From assembly GCA_947579665.1 (NCBI GenBank), contig OX388350.1, forward strand, positions 87,687,152 to 87,751,151: a DNA stretch of 64,000 nucleotides. The letters run 5' to 3'. How positions within the stretch are numbered: position 1 is the first letter of the stretch; each line of letters begins with the position of its first letter. A program made the translations under genes and the position numbers. Source of the stretch: Sympetrum striolatum (lineage: Eukaryota > Arthropoda > Insecta > Odonata > Libellulidae). Below, piece by piece: positions 34,923-46,904 of the stretch. The notes under the pieces were generated by a model. The model was not told the origin of the DNA and searched no databases. It was given only the letters and a program-made list of their open reading frames with translations.

Positions 34923-35786
34923 GGATACTAATTCACAGCCTAAACCACAAGCGTCATTGACTTGAAATTTTTACGACGTATTGGCCCTAACGTGAAAAAT
35001 GCAAAAATCGGCCGTTTAAAATGCATTGCGGGGAATTTGAAGATTTTTTTGGATCCTTTCCCAATAACATGGATACATGAAACTCGGCACGTAGATAGAT
35101 ATCATGAATATATTTTATTATAATATTATACATGTTTGCTTATGGTCCTTGGTTCGATCCAAGAGAGCTATTGGCACTTTTCAATGCATTTCTTATGGAG
35201 ACAACGGAAACAAAATTTCGGTACTTCCCGGCATGCTATCAACTTCAAAATTTGCATAAAAAAAGATCAAGTTGGTACAAATCGAATTGTGCATTCACAG
35301 TTTACAATATGTCCTGGGTTCGACACCAGTTGTCTCTGCAATTAGCAGTAGATGCGATTTTTAGGAATTATTTTGAAACATTTACCAATAATATAGAAAC
35401 TTGAAATTCGGCACATAGATAGAGATCATAAACAACTTTAAGAAACATGTTTTAGATTTCCAGGATCCTCTTTGGTTCGAATCCAGAGAGCCATTTACAT
35501 TCGTGGAAATTAGAACGTCTTTTGAGGCAGTTGCAGCCAATATTTCTGCTTGAATTTTCACACATTGTTAGAGATAGTGATCTTCTGTAGTACTGTAAGT
35601 ACTACAGAACATAGAATAGTAAGTTATGCAGGAAGACCCGGGTTCGATGCCAACGATGAAATTTTCAGTGAATTTTAAAAATATTTTCAATCCTTTTTTT
35701 TTTTTTTGAGGACCGTCCTGATAAAATGCCGATTTTAAATTATTGTTGTCGATCTGCTTGCAGTATGCAAGCTACATTTTACTCGT
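34923..35786 (+). mobile_element. Array copy 28, internal deletion
   Basis: Copy of about 864 bp. Sequence jumps from the block before core 1 (CTAACGTGAAAAA) to the block after core 2 (GCAAAAATCGGCCG), removing about 215 bp and both cores. Cores 3-6 remain, though core 6 has lost bases (GGTTCGATGCCAACG). It contains a perfect short inverted repeat at 35583-35609. Confidence 0.83.
35583..35609. repeat. Perfect 12-bp hairpin within copy 28
   Basis: TTCTGTAGTACT and its exact reverse complement are separated by GTA. Other copies have a non-palindromic stretch here (TTCTGTTGTGCTGCATAG), so the palindrome is new to this copy. Confidence 0.85.
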
Positions 35787-35816
35787 ATATCTATTATATA
35801 TAGATGCTTCTCCGGA
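35787..35816. repeat. Partial TCCGGA module fused to copy 29
   Basis: A module running up to CCGGATTCA, after which sequence continues directly as the interior of an array copy. The junction falls in ATTCA, present in both partners. Confidence 0.7.
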
Positions 35817-36289
35817 TTCACAGCTACCAATATTTCGTGGGTTCGACACCAGGCGTCTCTACAATCAGTAAATTATCCGATTTTTAAGAATTAATTTAAA
35901 CCTCTTCCTAATAATATTAAAACATGAAATTAGGCATATAGATAGAGAACATAAATACATTTGAAAAACATGTTTTAGATTTCCTAGAATGTCCTTCGTT
36001 CGAATCCAGAGAACCATTTACTTTATTGAAAAATAGAACGTCGTTTGAGGCAGTTGGAGCCAATATTTCTGCTTGAATTTCCACACATAGTAAGAGATGG
36101 TGATATTATGTTGTCCTGCATAGTAGGTTTACCAGGAAGGCGTAGGTTTGATGCCAGACGATTAAATTGCAGTGAATTTTAAGAATATTTTCAATCCCTT
36201 TTTTTTTATTGAGGGCCGTCCCGATATGATGCCAACATGAAATTAGTGTTGTCGATCTGCTTGCAGTATGCAAGCTACATTTTACTCGT
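35817..36289 (+). mobile_element. Array copy 29, 5' truncated
   Basis: Only cores 4-6 remain (about 473 bp), with an intact hairpin and ACTCGT. Its 5' part was replaced by the module at a short ATTCA homology. Core 6 is AGGTTTGATGCC. Confidence 0.83.
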
Positions 36290-36326
36290 ATCTATTATAT
36301 ATAGATGCTTCTCCGGATTCATTCAT

Positions 36327-36357
<31 letters not shown>
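36290..36357. repeat. Spacer: TCCGGA module and (GATA)n
   Basis: One module followed by seven or so GATA units that run into GGATAC of copy 30. Confidence 0.78.
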
Positions 36358-36358
<1 letters not shown>

Positions 36359-37431
36359 GATACTAATTCACAGCCTAAACCACAAGCGTGATTGACTTGA
36401 AATTTTTACGAAGTATTGGCCATAACGTGTAACCTACAGAAAAATTGCGACCTTGAACCTCAGTGTCATGGGTTCGATTCCAGAGGGCCCCAAAGTCCCG
36501 ATTTTTCCCGTTTAAATGCATTGCTTTGATTTTCGGGAATTAAAAAAAAATACTTTCCGTAAACGTAGAGAATCAAAACTCAAGGAGCCTATATATATGG
36601 TTATGATCTATCGAAAACATAAATGAGTATTACGGAAAATATCTTGGGTTCGATGCTAGGTCGAGGCAAATATCGGCCGTTTAAAATGCATTGTGGCGAT
36701 TTTTAAGATTTTTTTTGGACCCTTTCCCGATGGCATGGAAACTTGAAATTCAGCATGGAGTTGGAGATCATAAACATATTTCATAATCAAATTTTACATA
36801 TTCCCTTATGGTCCTTGGTTCGATCCCAGAGGGCCATTTACATTCCTCCATGCATTTCTTATGGAGATAACGGAAACACATTTTAGGTGCTTCCCGATAT
36901 TATATCTACTTGAAACCTTACATAAGATAAGATCAAGTCATTACTAATCAAACTGTGAATTCACAGCTACCAATGTTTCCTGGTTTCGCCACCAGGCGTC
37001 TCTACAACCAGAAGTTGACTCGATTTTTAGGAATTATTTTGAAACCTTTCCCAAAAAAATAGAAACTTGAAATTCGGTATATAGATAGAGATCATAAATA
37101 ACTTTTAGAAACATGTTTTTGATTTCCACGATCGTCCTTGGTTCGAGTCCCGAGAGGCATTTACTTTTGTGAAAAGTAGAACGTCGTTTGAGGCAGTTTC
37201 AGCCAATATTTCTGCTTGAAATTTCACACATAGTTAGTGATGGTGATCTTCTGTTGTGCTGCTTAATAGGTTAGCCAGGAAGACCCGGGTTCGATGCCAG
37301 ACGATTAAAATTGCAGCAAATTTTAAGATTATTTTCAATTTTCTTTTCTTTTTAAGACCGTCCCGAAAGGTTGCCGACTTTAAATTGGTGTTGTCGATCT
37401 GCTTGCAGTAAGCAAGCAACATTTTACTCGT
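36358..37431 (+). mobile_element. Array copy 30 (group A)
   Basis: Full-length A copy of about 1074 bp. The hairpin has one mismatch (GCTTGCAGTAAGCAAGC). Core 4 is decayed to GGTTTCGCCACC, similar to copy 25. Confidence 0.85.
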
Positions 37432-37488
37432 ATATATAGATGCTTCTCCGGATTCATTCATATATATAGCCATATAGCTATATAGATA
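37432..37488. repeat. Spacer with TCCGGA module
   Basis: One module and TATAGC/TATAGATAG bases leading to GGATAC. Confidence 0.7.
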
Positions 37489-37574
37489 GGATACTAATTC
37501 ACAGGCTAAACTACAAGCGTCATTGCCTTGAAATTTTTATGACATATTGGCCATAAGGTGAAACTCCCAGGAAC
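37489..37574 (+). mobile_element. Array copy 31, 86-bp 5' stub
   Basis: Only the first ~86 bp of a copy (GGATACTAATTCAC to CCCAGGAAC) remain, with no core. It is joined directly to the inner part of an inverted variant module (GTCTATATATAATAGAT). Confidence 0.8.
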
Positions 37575-37596
37575 GTCTATATATAATAGATATATA

Positions 37597-38117
37597 GAGA
37601 GGATACAAAGTCACAGGCTAAACCACTAGCGTCAATGGCTTGAAATGTTTACGACATATTGGCCATAACGTATAACCAGCAGAAAAATTGCGATTTTGGA
37701 CCTCAGTGTCATAGGTTCGATTTCAGAGGGCCCCAAAGTCGCGATTTTTCCCCTTTAAATGCATTGCCGTAATTTTCGGGAATTCAAAAAAAATACTTTC
37801 CGGATAGGTAGAGAAATAAAACTTTAGGTGCCTATATTTATGGTCTTGGACTTTGGAAAACATCAATGACTTTCACAAAAAATATCCTGGGTTCGATGCT
37901 AGGACGATGCAAAGATCTGCGCTTTAAAATACATGGGAGCCGTTTTTCATTATTTTTTTTGATGCACTTTCCGAAATAATAGGAAGTTCGTGCTTAGCCG
38001 GAAAGTGTAAGGTAGGAATTGGTTTAAGAAAAAAATTTTCATAAGACCGTACTATTACTGGGTTCGATGCCAGAGCACATTAACATTTCTCTCATAAGGA
38101 ATATAATGGAAAAGTAA
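37597..38117 (+). mobile_element. Array copy 32 (A/B), 3' lost at foreign segment
   Basis: Starts GAGAGGATAC and continues as a B-type copy with cores 1-3 (about 37714, 37893 and 38061). It breaks off after GGAAAAGTA, where other B copies read GGACGTCGTTTGAGG. Sequence unrelated to the array follows. Confidence 0.83.
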
Positions 38118-38816
38118 CCGTCCGTAACGTCCCGTTGAGTCTGCCCAAGCGACTTTCTTTCCCCGGAGAGTAATGACTCCCATTGGTTTCATAAGTCGGC
38201 AAGGGTGAAGGGAATTTAAAGGGTCGGTTAATATTGGTTGAACAGTTAAAACTGGTGAAAAGCAAATGGAGGAATAAGCGTGCTGAGATATGAGAGGCCA
38301 CACTTCCGAACGTTCAGCGCGCGAGCTGGACGGCGAGGAGCCGCGGCGAGCGTCACGCCTTTACTCAAAAATTTTTTCTTTCTTAAATGAAGTATTACCC
38401 TTGCCAATTTTTTTTAAATTGTAGAGGAGGGTTGTATGTACAACATATAAAAAAATGAGAAAAATCGAAGACATAGCTACACCGTCAAAAATCGATTTGA
38501 AAATTTTAAAATGTTATAAACTAAATTAAATTGTTTAAATTTTATAAAACCTTCCTATGAATATCTTTTCTAACACAAGACCATTACATTAAGCTAATTT
38601 GTGTATGTTTAGCTTCTATATTACCGGAGATATGGCTTCGAATACGAAGGCACTTTTGTAAAATTTCAATTTTTAAACATTGCAATATTTCGTAAACAAT
38701 TGCGTTAATTACAAAACAGCTTGGGGGTTTTCAGTTCGTTATCAAATCAAAGCGATCTGCCAAATTTGGTCAAAATCGGTCACCTCAAGGGACATCACCT
38801 TGTCGAATTGGCATGG
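38118..38816. other. Unrelated 0.7-kb segment interrupting the array
   Basis: No array cores, hairpins or modules are present. The left part is moderately GC-rich with a GC-rich peak near 38310-38360 (GGACGGCGAGGAGCCGCGGC). The remainder is AT-rich. I see no convincing open frame, terminal inverted repeats or target duplication. It could be a fragment of unique genomic DNA, a different transposon, or cargo between array blocks. It ends where a variant TCCGGA module begins. Confidence 0.7.
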
Positions 38817-38871
38817 AATATCTATTATATATAGACGCTTCTCCGGATATACCTATAAGTTATATATATAT
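38817..38871. repeat. Spacer with variant TCCGGA module
   Basis: A variant module (GACGCTTCTCCGGATATACC) and a TA tract between the foreign segment and copy 33. Confidence 0.7.
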
Positions 38872-39950
38872 ACGAGTAAAATGTAGCTTGCATACTGCAA
38901 GCAGATTGACAACACTAATTTCATGTCGGCATCATATTTGGACGGTCCCGGAAAGGAAAAAAAGGATTGAAAATATTCTTAAAATTCGCTTCAATTTAAT
39001 CGTCTGGCATCGAACCCGGGTCTTTTTGGTGAATTTTCTATGCAGCACATCAGAAGATCATCTTCACTAAATACGTGTGAAATTTCAAGCAGAAATATTG
39101 GCTGCAACTGCCTCAAACGAAGACCTTCTTTTCACGAATGTTAATAGCTCTCTGGATTCGAACCAAGGACGATCTAGGAAATATAAAATATGTTTTCGAA
39201 ATGTATCTATACGTTCTATATATATGCGGAATTTCAGGTTTAAATATTATTGGGAAGGGGTTCAAAATAATTCTTAAAAATTGGATCAGTGACTGATTGT
39301 AGAGACGCCTGGTGTCGAACCCTGGACGTATTGGAAGCTGTAAATGCACAAAATGACTTGTTAGGACCTGATCTAATTTCATACAAAGTTTGAAGTCGAT
39401 ATCATACCGGGAAGTACCTAAAATGTGTTTCCGTTATCCCCATAAGAAATGCATTGTGGAGTGCAAATGGCCCTCTGGGATCGAACCAAGGACCATCAGC
39501 GAATATGTAAAATTTGATTATGAAATATATTTATGATTTCTAACCCCATGCCAAATTTCAAGTTTCCATGCATTCGGAAAAGTGTGAAAAAAAATCCTAA
39601 AAATCGCCTCAATACATTTTAAACGGCCGATTTTTGCCCCGACCTACAATCGAACCCGGGATATTTTCCGTAAAACTCATTTATGGTTTCGATAGATTAT
39701 GTTCATATATATAGGCTCCTTGAGTTTTGATTCTCTACCTATCCGGGAAGTATTTTATTTTACTTCCCGAAAATCAAAGCAATGCATTTAAGCGGGAAAA
39801 ATCGGGACTTTGGGGCCCTCTGGAATCGAACCCATGACACTGAGGTTCAATATCGCAATTTTTCTGGCGGTTACACTTTATAGCCAATATGTCGTAAAAA
39901 TTTCAAGTCAATGACGCTTGTGGTTTAGGCTGTGAATTTGTATCCTCTCT
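38872..39950 (-). mobile_element. Array copy 33 (group A)
   Basis: Full-length A copy on the minus strand, six cores, about 1079 bp. Core 2 region reads CTACAATCGAACCCGGG. Confidence 0.86.
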
Positions 39951-39965
39951 ATATATATATATGAT

Positions 39966-41068
39966 ACGAGTAAAATGTTGCTTGCATACTGCAAGCAGAT
40001 CGACAACACTAATTTCATATTGGCATCATATCGGGACGGACATCAAAAGAAAAAAAATTCAAAATATTCGTAGAATTCGCTGCAATTTAATCGCCTGGCA
40101 GCGAACCCCGGTCTTCCTGGTGTACTTACTATGCAGCAAAATAGAAGATTACCATATCAAACTATGTGTGAAAATTCAAGCAAAACTATTAGGTGCAACT
40201 ACCTCAAACGACGTCCTACTATTCACATACACTCCTTATTTGAGAAATTATAATGTGCTCTGGCATCGAACCCAGGAACAGCATGGTCTTATCTATTTTT
40301 TTTCATAAACAAAGTGTTAATATACTACTTCCATCAAAGCAAGAGCTCCCTTACATATCGATAAATGCATAAAAAAATTATGAAAAGATACCCCATAGTG
40401 TTATATATGGGGGATATTTTTACCGCCCGGCATCGAACCCGGGTCTTTCAGGCAATACTTTCTATGCAGCACAACAGAAAAACACCATCTCTAACCGCGT
40501 ATGCAAATTCAAGCAGAAATATTGGTTACAACTGCCTCAAATGACGTCCTACTTTTCCTTTATATTCCTTATGAGAGAAACGTTATTGTGCTCTGGCTTC
40601 GAACCCAGGAACAGTACGGTCTTATGAAAATTTTTTTCTAAAACTTATTCGTACCATACATCTTCCAGCCAAGCACGAACATCCTATCATTTCGATAAGT
40701 GCATCTAAAAAAATAATGAAAAACGGCTCCCATGTATTTTAAAGGGCAGATCTTTGCATCGTCCTAGCATCGAACCCAGGATAACTTTTGTAAAAGTCAT
40801 TGATGTTTTCGAAAGTCCAAGACCATAAATATAGGCACCTTGAGTTTTACTTCTCTACCTATCCGGAAAGTATTTTTTTTTAATTCCCGAAAATCACGGC
40901 AATGCATTCAAACGGGAAAAATCGGGACTTTGGGGACCTCTGGAATCGAACCTATGACACTGAGGATCAAAGTCTCTTTTTTCCTGGGGGTTTCACGTTA
41001 TGGCCAATATGTCATAAAAATTTCAGATCAATGACGCTTGTAGTTTAGGCTGTGAATTTGTATCCTAT
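39966..41068 (-). mobile_element. Array copy 34 (group B)
   Basis: Full-length B copy on the minus strand (about 1103 bp), nearly the reverse complement of copies 22 and 55. It has six cores, and core 6 is decayed (CAGCGAACCCCGG). Confidence 0.86.
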
Positions 41069-41084
41069 CTATCTATATAGGTAT

Positions 41085-42162
41085 ACGAGTAAAATGTAGC
41101 TTGCATACTGCAAGCAGATCGGCAATACTAATTTCATATCGACATCATATCGGGACGGTCCTCAAAAGAAAAAAAAAGGATTGAAATTTTTCTTAAAATT
41201 CGCTGAGAATCCTTGCCTGGCATAAAACCCGGGACTTTACTATGAACGTACTATGCAGCACAATAGACAGTCACCATCTCTAAGTATGTGTGAAAATTCA
41301 AGCAGAAATATTGGCTACAACTGCCTCAAAAGACGTTCTAATTTTCACGAATGTAAATGGCTCTCTGGATTCGAACCAAGGACGATCTAGGAAATCTAAA
41401 ACATGTTTTTAAAATGTATCTATGTTTTCTATCTATATGCCTAATTTCATGTTTTAATATTATTGGGAAGGGGTTTAAATTCATTCTTAAATATCGGTTA
41501 ATTTACTGATTGCAGAGACACCTGGTCTCGAACCCAGGAGATATTGGTAGCGTGAATAGACAGTATGACTTATTAGGACTTCATCTTATTTCATACAGAG
41601 TTTGAAGTCGATATCATACCGGGAAGTACCTAAAACGTTTTTCGTTTATCTCCATAAGAAATGCATGGTGGAATGTAAATGGCTCTCTGGGATCGAACCA
41701 AGGACCACCAGCGAATGTGTAAAATTTGATTATGAAATATATTTATGATATATAAACCCATGCCGAATTTCGAGTTTCCATGCCATCGGGAAGGGGTCCA
41801 AAAAAAATCTTAAAAATCGCCACAATGCATTTTAAACGGCCGATTTTTGCACTGACCTAGCATCGAACCCAGGTTATTTTTCATAAAAGTATATTATGTT
41901 TTCGATAGATCATGACCATATATAAAGGATCCTTGAGTTTTAAGTCCCTACCTATCCGGCAAGTATTTTTTTTTAATTCCCGAAAATCAAAGCAATGCAT
42001 TTAAACGGGAAAAATCGGGACTTTGGAGCCCCCTGGAATCGAACCCATGACACTGAGGATCAAAATCGCAATTTTTCTGGTGGTTACACGTTATGGCCAA
42101 TACGCCGTAAAAATTTCAGCCCAATCACTCTTGTGGTTTAGGCTGTGAGTTTGTATCCTCTC
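41085..42162 (-). mobile_element. Array copy 35 (group A)
   Basis: Full-length A copy on the minus strand. Core 6 is decayed to CATAAAACCC, and core 4 is changed to GGTCTCGAACCC on this strand, though its TCGAA is kept. The 5' end adjoins a TA tract. Confidence 0.85.
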
Positions 42163-42226
42163 TATATATATATATATATCTATTATATATAGATGCTTCT
42201 CCGGATTCATTCATGGATATACCTAT

Positions 42227-42265
<39 letters not shown>
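42163..42265. repeat. Spacer: (TA)n, TCCGGA module, long (GATA)n
   Basis: A TA tract, one module, TATACCTATA, then about ten GATA units, the longest GATA tract in the window, leading into GGATAC of copy 36. Confidence 0.8.
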
Positions 42266-42266
<1 letters not shown>

Positions 42267-42528
42267 GATACTAATTCACAGCCTAAACCACAAGCGTGAT
42301 TGACTTGAAATTCTTACGACATATTGGCCATATCGTGTAACCTCCAGAAAAAATCCAACTTTGATCCTCAGGGTCATGGGTTCGATTCCAGAGGGCCCCA
42401 AAGTCGCGATTTTCTCCATAAGAATACATGGCGAGGATTTTCGAAAATTTTTTTGAGGTACTTCCCGGAGATAGAAAGAGTTGAAACTCGAGGGATCGCT
42501 AGAAGCCGTGCGTATCCAACGAAAATCA
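42266..42528 (+). mobile_element. Array copy 36 (mosaic A/D), cut by gap
   Basis: The first ~263 bp of a copy with a GGATAC start and a D-type interval after core 1 (core 1 about 42380). It runs into the N gap. Confidence 0.82.
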
Positions 42529-42728
42529 NNNNNNNNNNNNNNNNNNNNNNNNNNNNNNNNNNNNNNNNNNNNNNNNNNNNNNNNNNNNNNNNNNNNNNNN
42601 NNNNNNNNNNNNNNNNNNNNNNNNNNNNNNNNNNNNNNNNNNNNNNNNNNNNNNNNNNNNNNNNNNNNNNNNNNNNNNNNNNNNNNNNNNNNNNNNNNNN
42701 NNNNNNNNNNNNNNNNNNNNNNNNNNNN
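42529..42728. other. Assembly gap (200 N)
   Basis: Exactly 200 N. The round length suggests an arbitrary placeholder. Copy 36 and at least the start of a module are missing here, so an unknown number of further copies may be collapsed. Confidence 0.98.
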
Positions 42729-42759
42729 AGGAGAAGCATCTATATATAATAGATATATA

Positions 42760-43839
42760 GAGAGGATACAAACTCACAGCCTAAACCACAAGAGTGATTG
42801 AGCTGAAATTTTTACGACATATTGGCCATAACGTATAACCTCCAGAAAAATTGCGATTTTGATCCTCAGTGTCATGGGTTCGATTCCAGGGGGCTCCAAA
42901 GTCACGATTTTTCCCGTTTAAATGCATTGCTTTGATTTTCGGGAATTAAAAAAAAATACTTCCCGGATAGGTAGAGAATCAAAACTCAGGGAGCCTTTAT
43001 ATATGGTCATGATCTATCGAAAACATAAATGAGTTTTATGGAAAATAACCTGGGTTCGATGCTAGGTCGATGCAAAAATCTGCCGTTTAAAATGTATTGT
43101 GGCGATTTTTAAGATTTTTTTTGGACCCTTTCCCGATGGCATGGAAACTTGAAATTCGGTATTGGGTTAGATATCATAAATATATTTCATAATCGATTTT
43201 TATGTTTCCCCTGATGTTCCTTGGTTCGATCCCAGAGGGCCATTTACATTCCTCAATGCATTTCTTATGGAGATAACGGAAACAAGTTTTAGGGTACTTC
43301 CCTGCATGCTATCGACTTAAAACTTAGCATGATGGAAGAACCAGTCTAAACAAATCAAACTATGCATTCATAGCTATCAATGTGTCCTGGGTTCGACACC
43401 AGGTGTCTCTGAAATCAGAATTTGATCCGATTTTTAGGAATTATTTTGAAACCTTTCCCACTAAAATAGAAACTTAAAATTCGGCATATAGATAGAGATC
43501 ATAAATATCTATCAGAAACATATTTTAGAATTCCACGATCGTCCTTGGTTCGAGTCCCGAGAGGCATTAACATTCGTGAAAATTTGAACGTTTTTTGAGG
43601 CAGTTATAGCAAATATTTCTGCTTGAATTTTCACACATAGTTAGAGATGGTGATCTTCTATTGTGTTTCATACTAGGTTTACCAGTAAGACCCGGGTTCG
43701 ATGCCAGACGATGAAATTTCAGCGAATTTTAAGAAAAAATTAAATCCTTTTTTTTCTTTTAAAGACCGTCCCGATATGATGCCGATATGAAATTAGTATT
43801 GCCGATCTGCTTGCAGTATGCAAGCTACATTTTACTCGT
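42760..43839 (+). mobile_element. Array copy 37 (group A)
   Basis: Full-length A copy of about 1080 bp with six cores. It has the GGGGGCTCC variant after core 1. Its 3' half is very similar to that of copy 47. Confidence 0.87.
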
Positions 43840-43909
43840 ATATATATATATATGGATACATGAATGAATCCGGAGAAGCATCTATATATAATAGATATAT
43901 ATATATATA
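43840..43909. repeat. Spacer: (TA)n, TCCGGA module, (TA)n
   Basis: One GGATACATGAATGAATCCGG module between two TA tracts. Confidence 0.75.
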
Positions 43910-44991
43910 GAGAGGATACAAACTCACAGGCTAAACCCCAAGCGTCATTGGCTTGAAATTTTTACGACAAATTGGCCATAGCGTGTAACCTCCAGAAAAA
44001 TTGCGATTTTGAGCCTCAGTGTCATGGGTTCGATTCCAGAGGGACCCAAAGTCCCGATTTTTCCCGTTTAAATACATTGCCTTTATTTTCGGGAATTTTT
44101 AAAAAATACTTCCCGGATAGGTAGAGAATCGAAACTCTAGGAGCCTTTATATATGGTCATGATCTATCGAAAACATAAATGAGTTTTACGGAAAATATCC
44201 TGGGTTCGATGCTAGGTCGAGGCAAAAATCTGCCGTTTAAAATGGCATTGTGGCGATTTTTAAGATTTTTTTTCGACCCTTTCCCGATGGCATGGAAACT
44301 TGAAACTCGGCACGTCGATAGATATCATGAATTTATTTCATAATCGAATTTTACATATTAGCTTATGGTCCTTGGTTCGATCCCAGAGGACCATTTGCAC
44401 TTCCCAATGCTTTTCTTACGGAGATAACGGAAACAAATTTTAGGTACTTCCCGGCACGATATCGACTTCAAACTTTGCATGTAGAAAGATCAAGTCCATA
44501 CAAATCAAACAGTGCATTCACAGCTATCAAAGTGTCCTGGGTTAGACACCAGGTGTCCTCTGCAATCAGAAGTTGATCCGATTTTTAGGAATTATTTTGA
44601 AACCTTTTCCAATAATATAGAAACTTCAAATTCGGCATATAGATAGTGATCATTAATAACTTTCAGAAACATTTTTTAGATCTCCAAGATCGTCCTTGGT
44701 TCGAATCCAGAGAGCCATTTAAATTCGTGAAAATTAGAACGTCTTTTGAGGCAGTTGTAGCCCATATATCTGCTTGAATTTTCACACATCGTTAGAGATG
44801 TTGATGTTCTATTGTGCTGCATAGTAAGTTCACAGTAAAGACCCGGGTTTCGATGCCAGACGATGGAATTTAGGCAAATTTTAAGAAAAATTTCAATCTT
44901 TTTTTTTCTTTTGATGGCCGTCCGGATATGATGCCGACATGAAAATAGTGTTGTCGATCTGCTTGCAGTATGCAAGCAACATTTTACTCGT
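43910..44991 (+). mobile_element. Array copy 38 (group A)
   Basis: Full-length A copy of about 1082 bp. Core 4 is decayed to GGTTAGACACC and core 6 has an extra T (GGGTTTCGATGCC). Confidence 0.86.
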
Positions 44992-44997
44992 ATATAT

Positions 44998-45038
<41 letters not shown>
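44992..45038. repeat. (TA)n microsatellite
   Basis: Almost pure TA dinucleotide of about 45 bp, with no module. Confidence 0.85.
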
Positions 45039-45043
<5 letters not shown>

Positions 45044-46116
45044 GATACAAAGTCACAGGCCAAACCACTAGCGTCAATGGCTTGAAATTTTTACGACATA
45101 TTGGCCATAACGTATAACCTCCAGAAAAATTGCGATTTTGAACCTCAGTGTCATGGGTTCGATTCCAGAGGGCCCCAAAGTCCCGATTTTTCCCGTTTAA
45201 ATGCATTGCTTAGATTTTCGGGAATTAAAAAAAATACTTCACGGATAGGTAGGGACTTAAAACTCAAGGAGCTTTTATATATGGTCATGGTCTATCGAAA
45301 ACATTAATGAGTTTTACGGAAAATAACCTGGGTTCGATGCTAGGTCGATGCAAAAATCTGCCGTTTAAAATGCATGGTGGCGATTTTTAAGATTTTTTTT
45401 GGACCCTTTCCCGATGGCATGGAAACTTGAAATTCGGTATGGGTTTAGATATCATAAATATATTTCATAATCGATTTTTATGTTTTCCCTGATGTTCCTT
45501 GGTTCGATCCCAGGGGGCCATTTACATTCCTCAATGCATTTCTTATGGAGATAACGGAAACAAGTTTAAGGTACTTTCCGGCATGCTATCGACTTAAAAC
45601 TTAGCATGATAGAAGAACCAGTCTTAACAAATCAAACTATGCATTCATAGCTATCAATGTGTCCTGGGTTCGACACCAGGTGTCTCTGCAATTAGAAGTT
45701 GATCCGATTTTTAGGAATTATTTTGAAACCTTTCCCAATAATATAGAAACTTGAAATTTGGCATATAGATTGAGATCAATAATAACTTTCAGAAACATTT
45801 TTTAAATTTCCAAGATCGTCCTTGGTTCGAGTCCCGAGAGCCATTTACATTCGTGAACTTTAGCGCGTCTTTTGAGGCAGTTGTAGCCAATATTTCTGCT
45901 TGAATTTTCACACATAGTTAGAGATGGTGATCTTCTATTGTGTTTCATAGTAGGTTTTCCAGTAAGACCCGGGTTCGATTCCAGACGATGAAATTTCAGC
46001 GAATTTTAAGAAAAAATTAAATCCTTTTTTTTCTTATGAGGACCGTCCCGATGTGATGCCGATATGAAATTAGTATTGCCGATCTGCTTGCAGTATGCAA
46101 GCTACATTTTACTCGT
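45039..46116 (+). mobile_element. Array copy 39 (group A)
   Basis: Full-length A copy of about 1078 bp, six cores, with the core 5 variant GAGTCCCGAG. Confidence 0.87.
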
Positions 46117-46188
46117 ATATATATATAGATGCTTCTCCGGATTCATTCATATATCATATATTCATATATATATATATATATATATATA
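46117..46188. repeat. Spacer: TCCGGA module and (TA)n
   Basis: One module, then CATATATCATATATTCAT and a TA tract. The same spacer occurs before copies 3 and 48. Confidence 0.75.
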
Positions 46189-46869
46189 GAGAGGATACAA
46201 AGTCACAGGCTAAACCACTCCCGTGATTGACTTAAAATTTTTACGACATATTGGCCATAACGTGTAACCTCCAGAAAAATTGCGATTTTGAACCTCAGTG
46301 TCATGGGTTCGATTCCAGAGGGCCCCAAAGTCCCGATTTTTCCCGTTTAAATGCATTGCTTTGATTTTCGGGAATTAAAAAAAATAATTTCCGGGTAGGT
46401 AGGGAATCGAAACTCAAGGAGCCTATATATATGAACATGATCTATCAAAAACATAAATGAGTTTTACGGAAAATATCCTTGGTTCGATGCTAGGTCGGGG
46501 CAAAAATCGGCCGTTTAAAATGCATTGTGGCGATTTTAAAGATTTTTTGGACCTCTTTCCGAATGCATGGAAACTTGAAATTTGGCATGGGGTTAGAAAT
46601 CATAAAAATATTTCATAATCAATTTTTTTGTATTCGCTTATGGTCCTTGGTTCGATCCCAGAGGGCCATTTGCACTCCACAATGCATTTCTTATGGGGAT
46701 AACGGAAACACATTTTAGGTACTTCCCGGGATGATATCGACTTCAAACTTTGTATGAAATTAGATCAAGTCCTAGCAAGTCATTTTGTGCATTTAAAGCT
46801 TCCAATACGACCAGTTATGAAATTAGTGTTGTCGATCTGCTTGCAGTATGCAAGCTATATTTTACTCGT
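46189..46869 (+). mobile_element. Array copy 40 (group A), internal deletion
   Basis: Copy of about 681 bp. After core 3 it jumps from TTCCAATACGACCAG to TTATGAAATTAGTG near the 3' end, losing cores 4-6 (about 400 bp). The hairpin and terminus are kept. Confidence 0.84.
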
Positions 46870-46904
46870 ATATATATATATCTATTATAAATAGATGCTT
46901 CTCC
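46870..46904. repeat. Partial TCCGGA module
   Basis: A module interrupted after GCTTCTCC, fused directly to the interior of copy 41. Confidence 0.7.

Noticed and set aside
38118..38816. Fragment of rRNA or a coding exon in the GC-rich segment
   Set aside because: I recognise no rRNA sequence, and the frames there are short with no domain or splice pattern I can support.
44992..45038. Telomeric or subtelomeric simple repeat
   Set aside because: The tract is plain TA dinucleotide. No TTAGG- or TTAGGG-type tandem is seen anywhere in the window.
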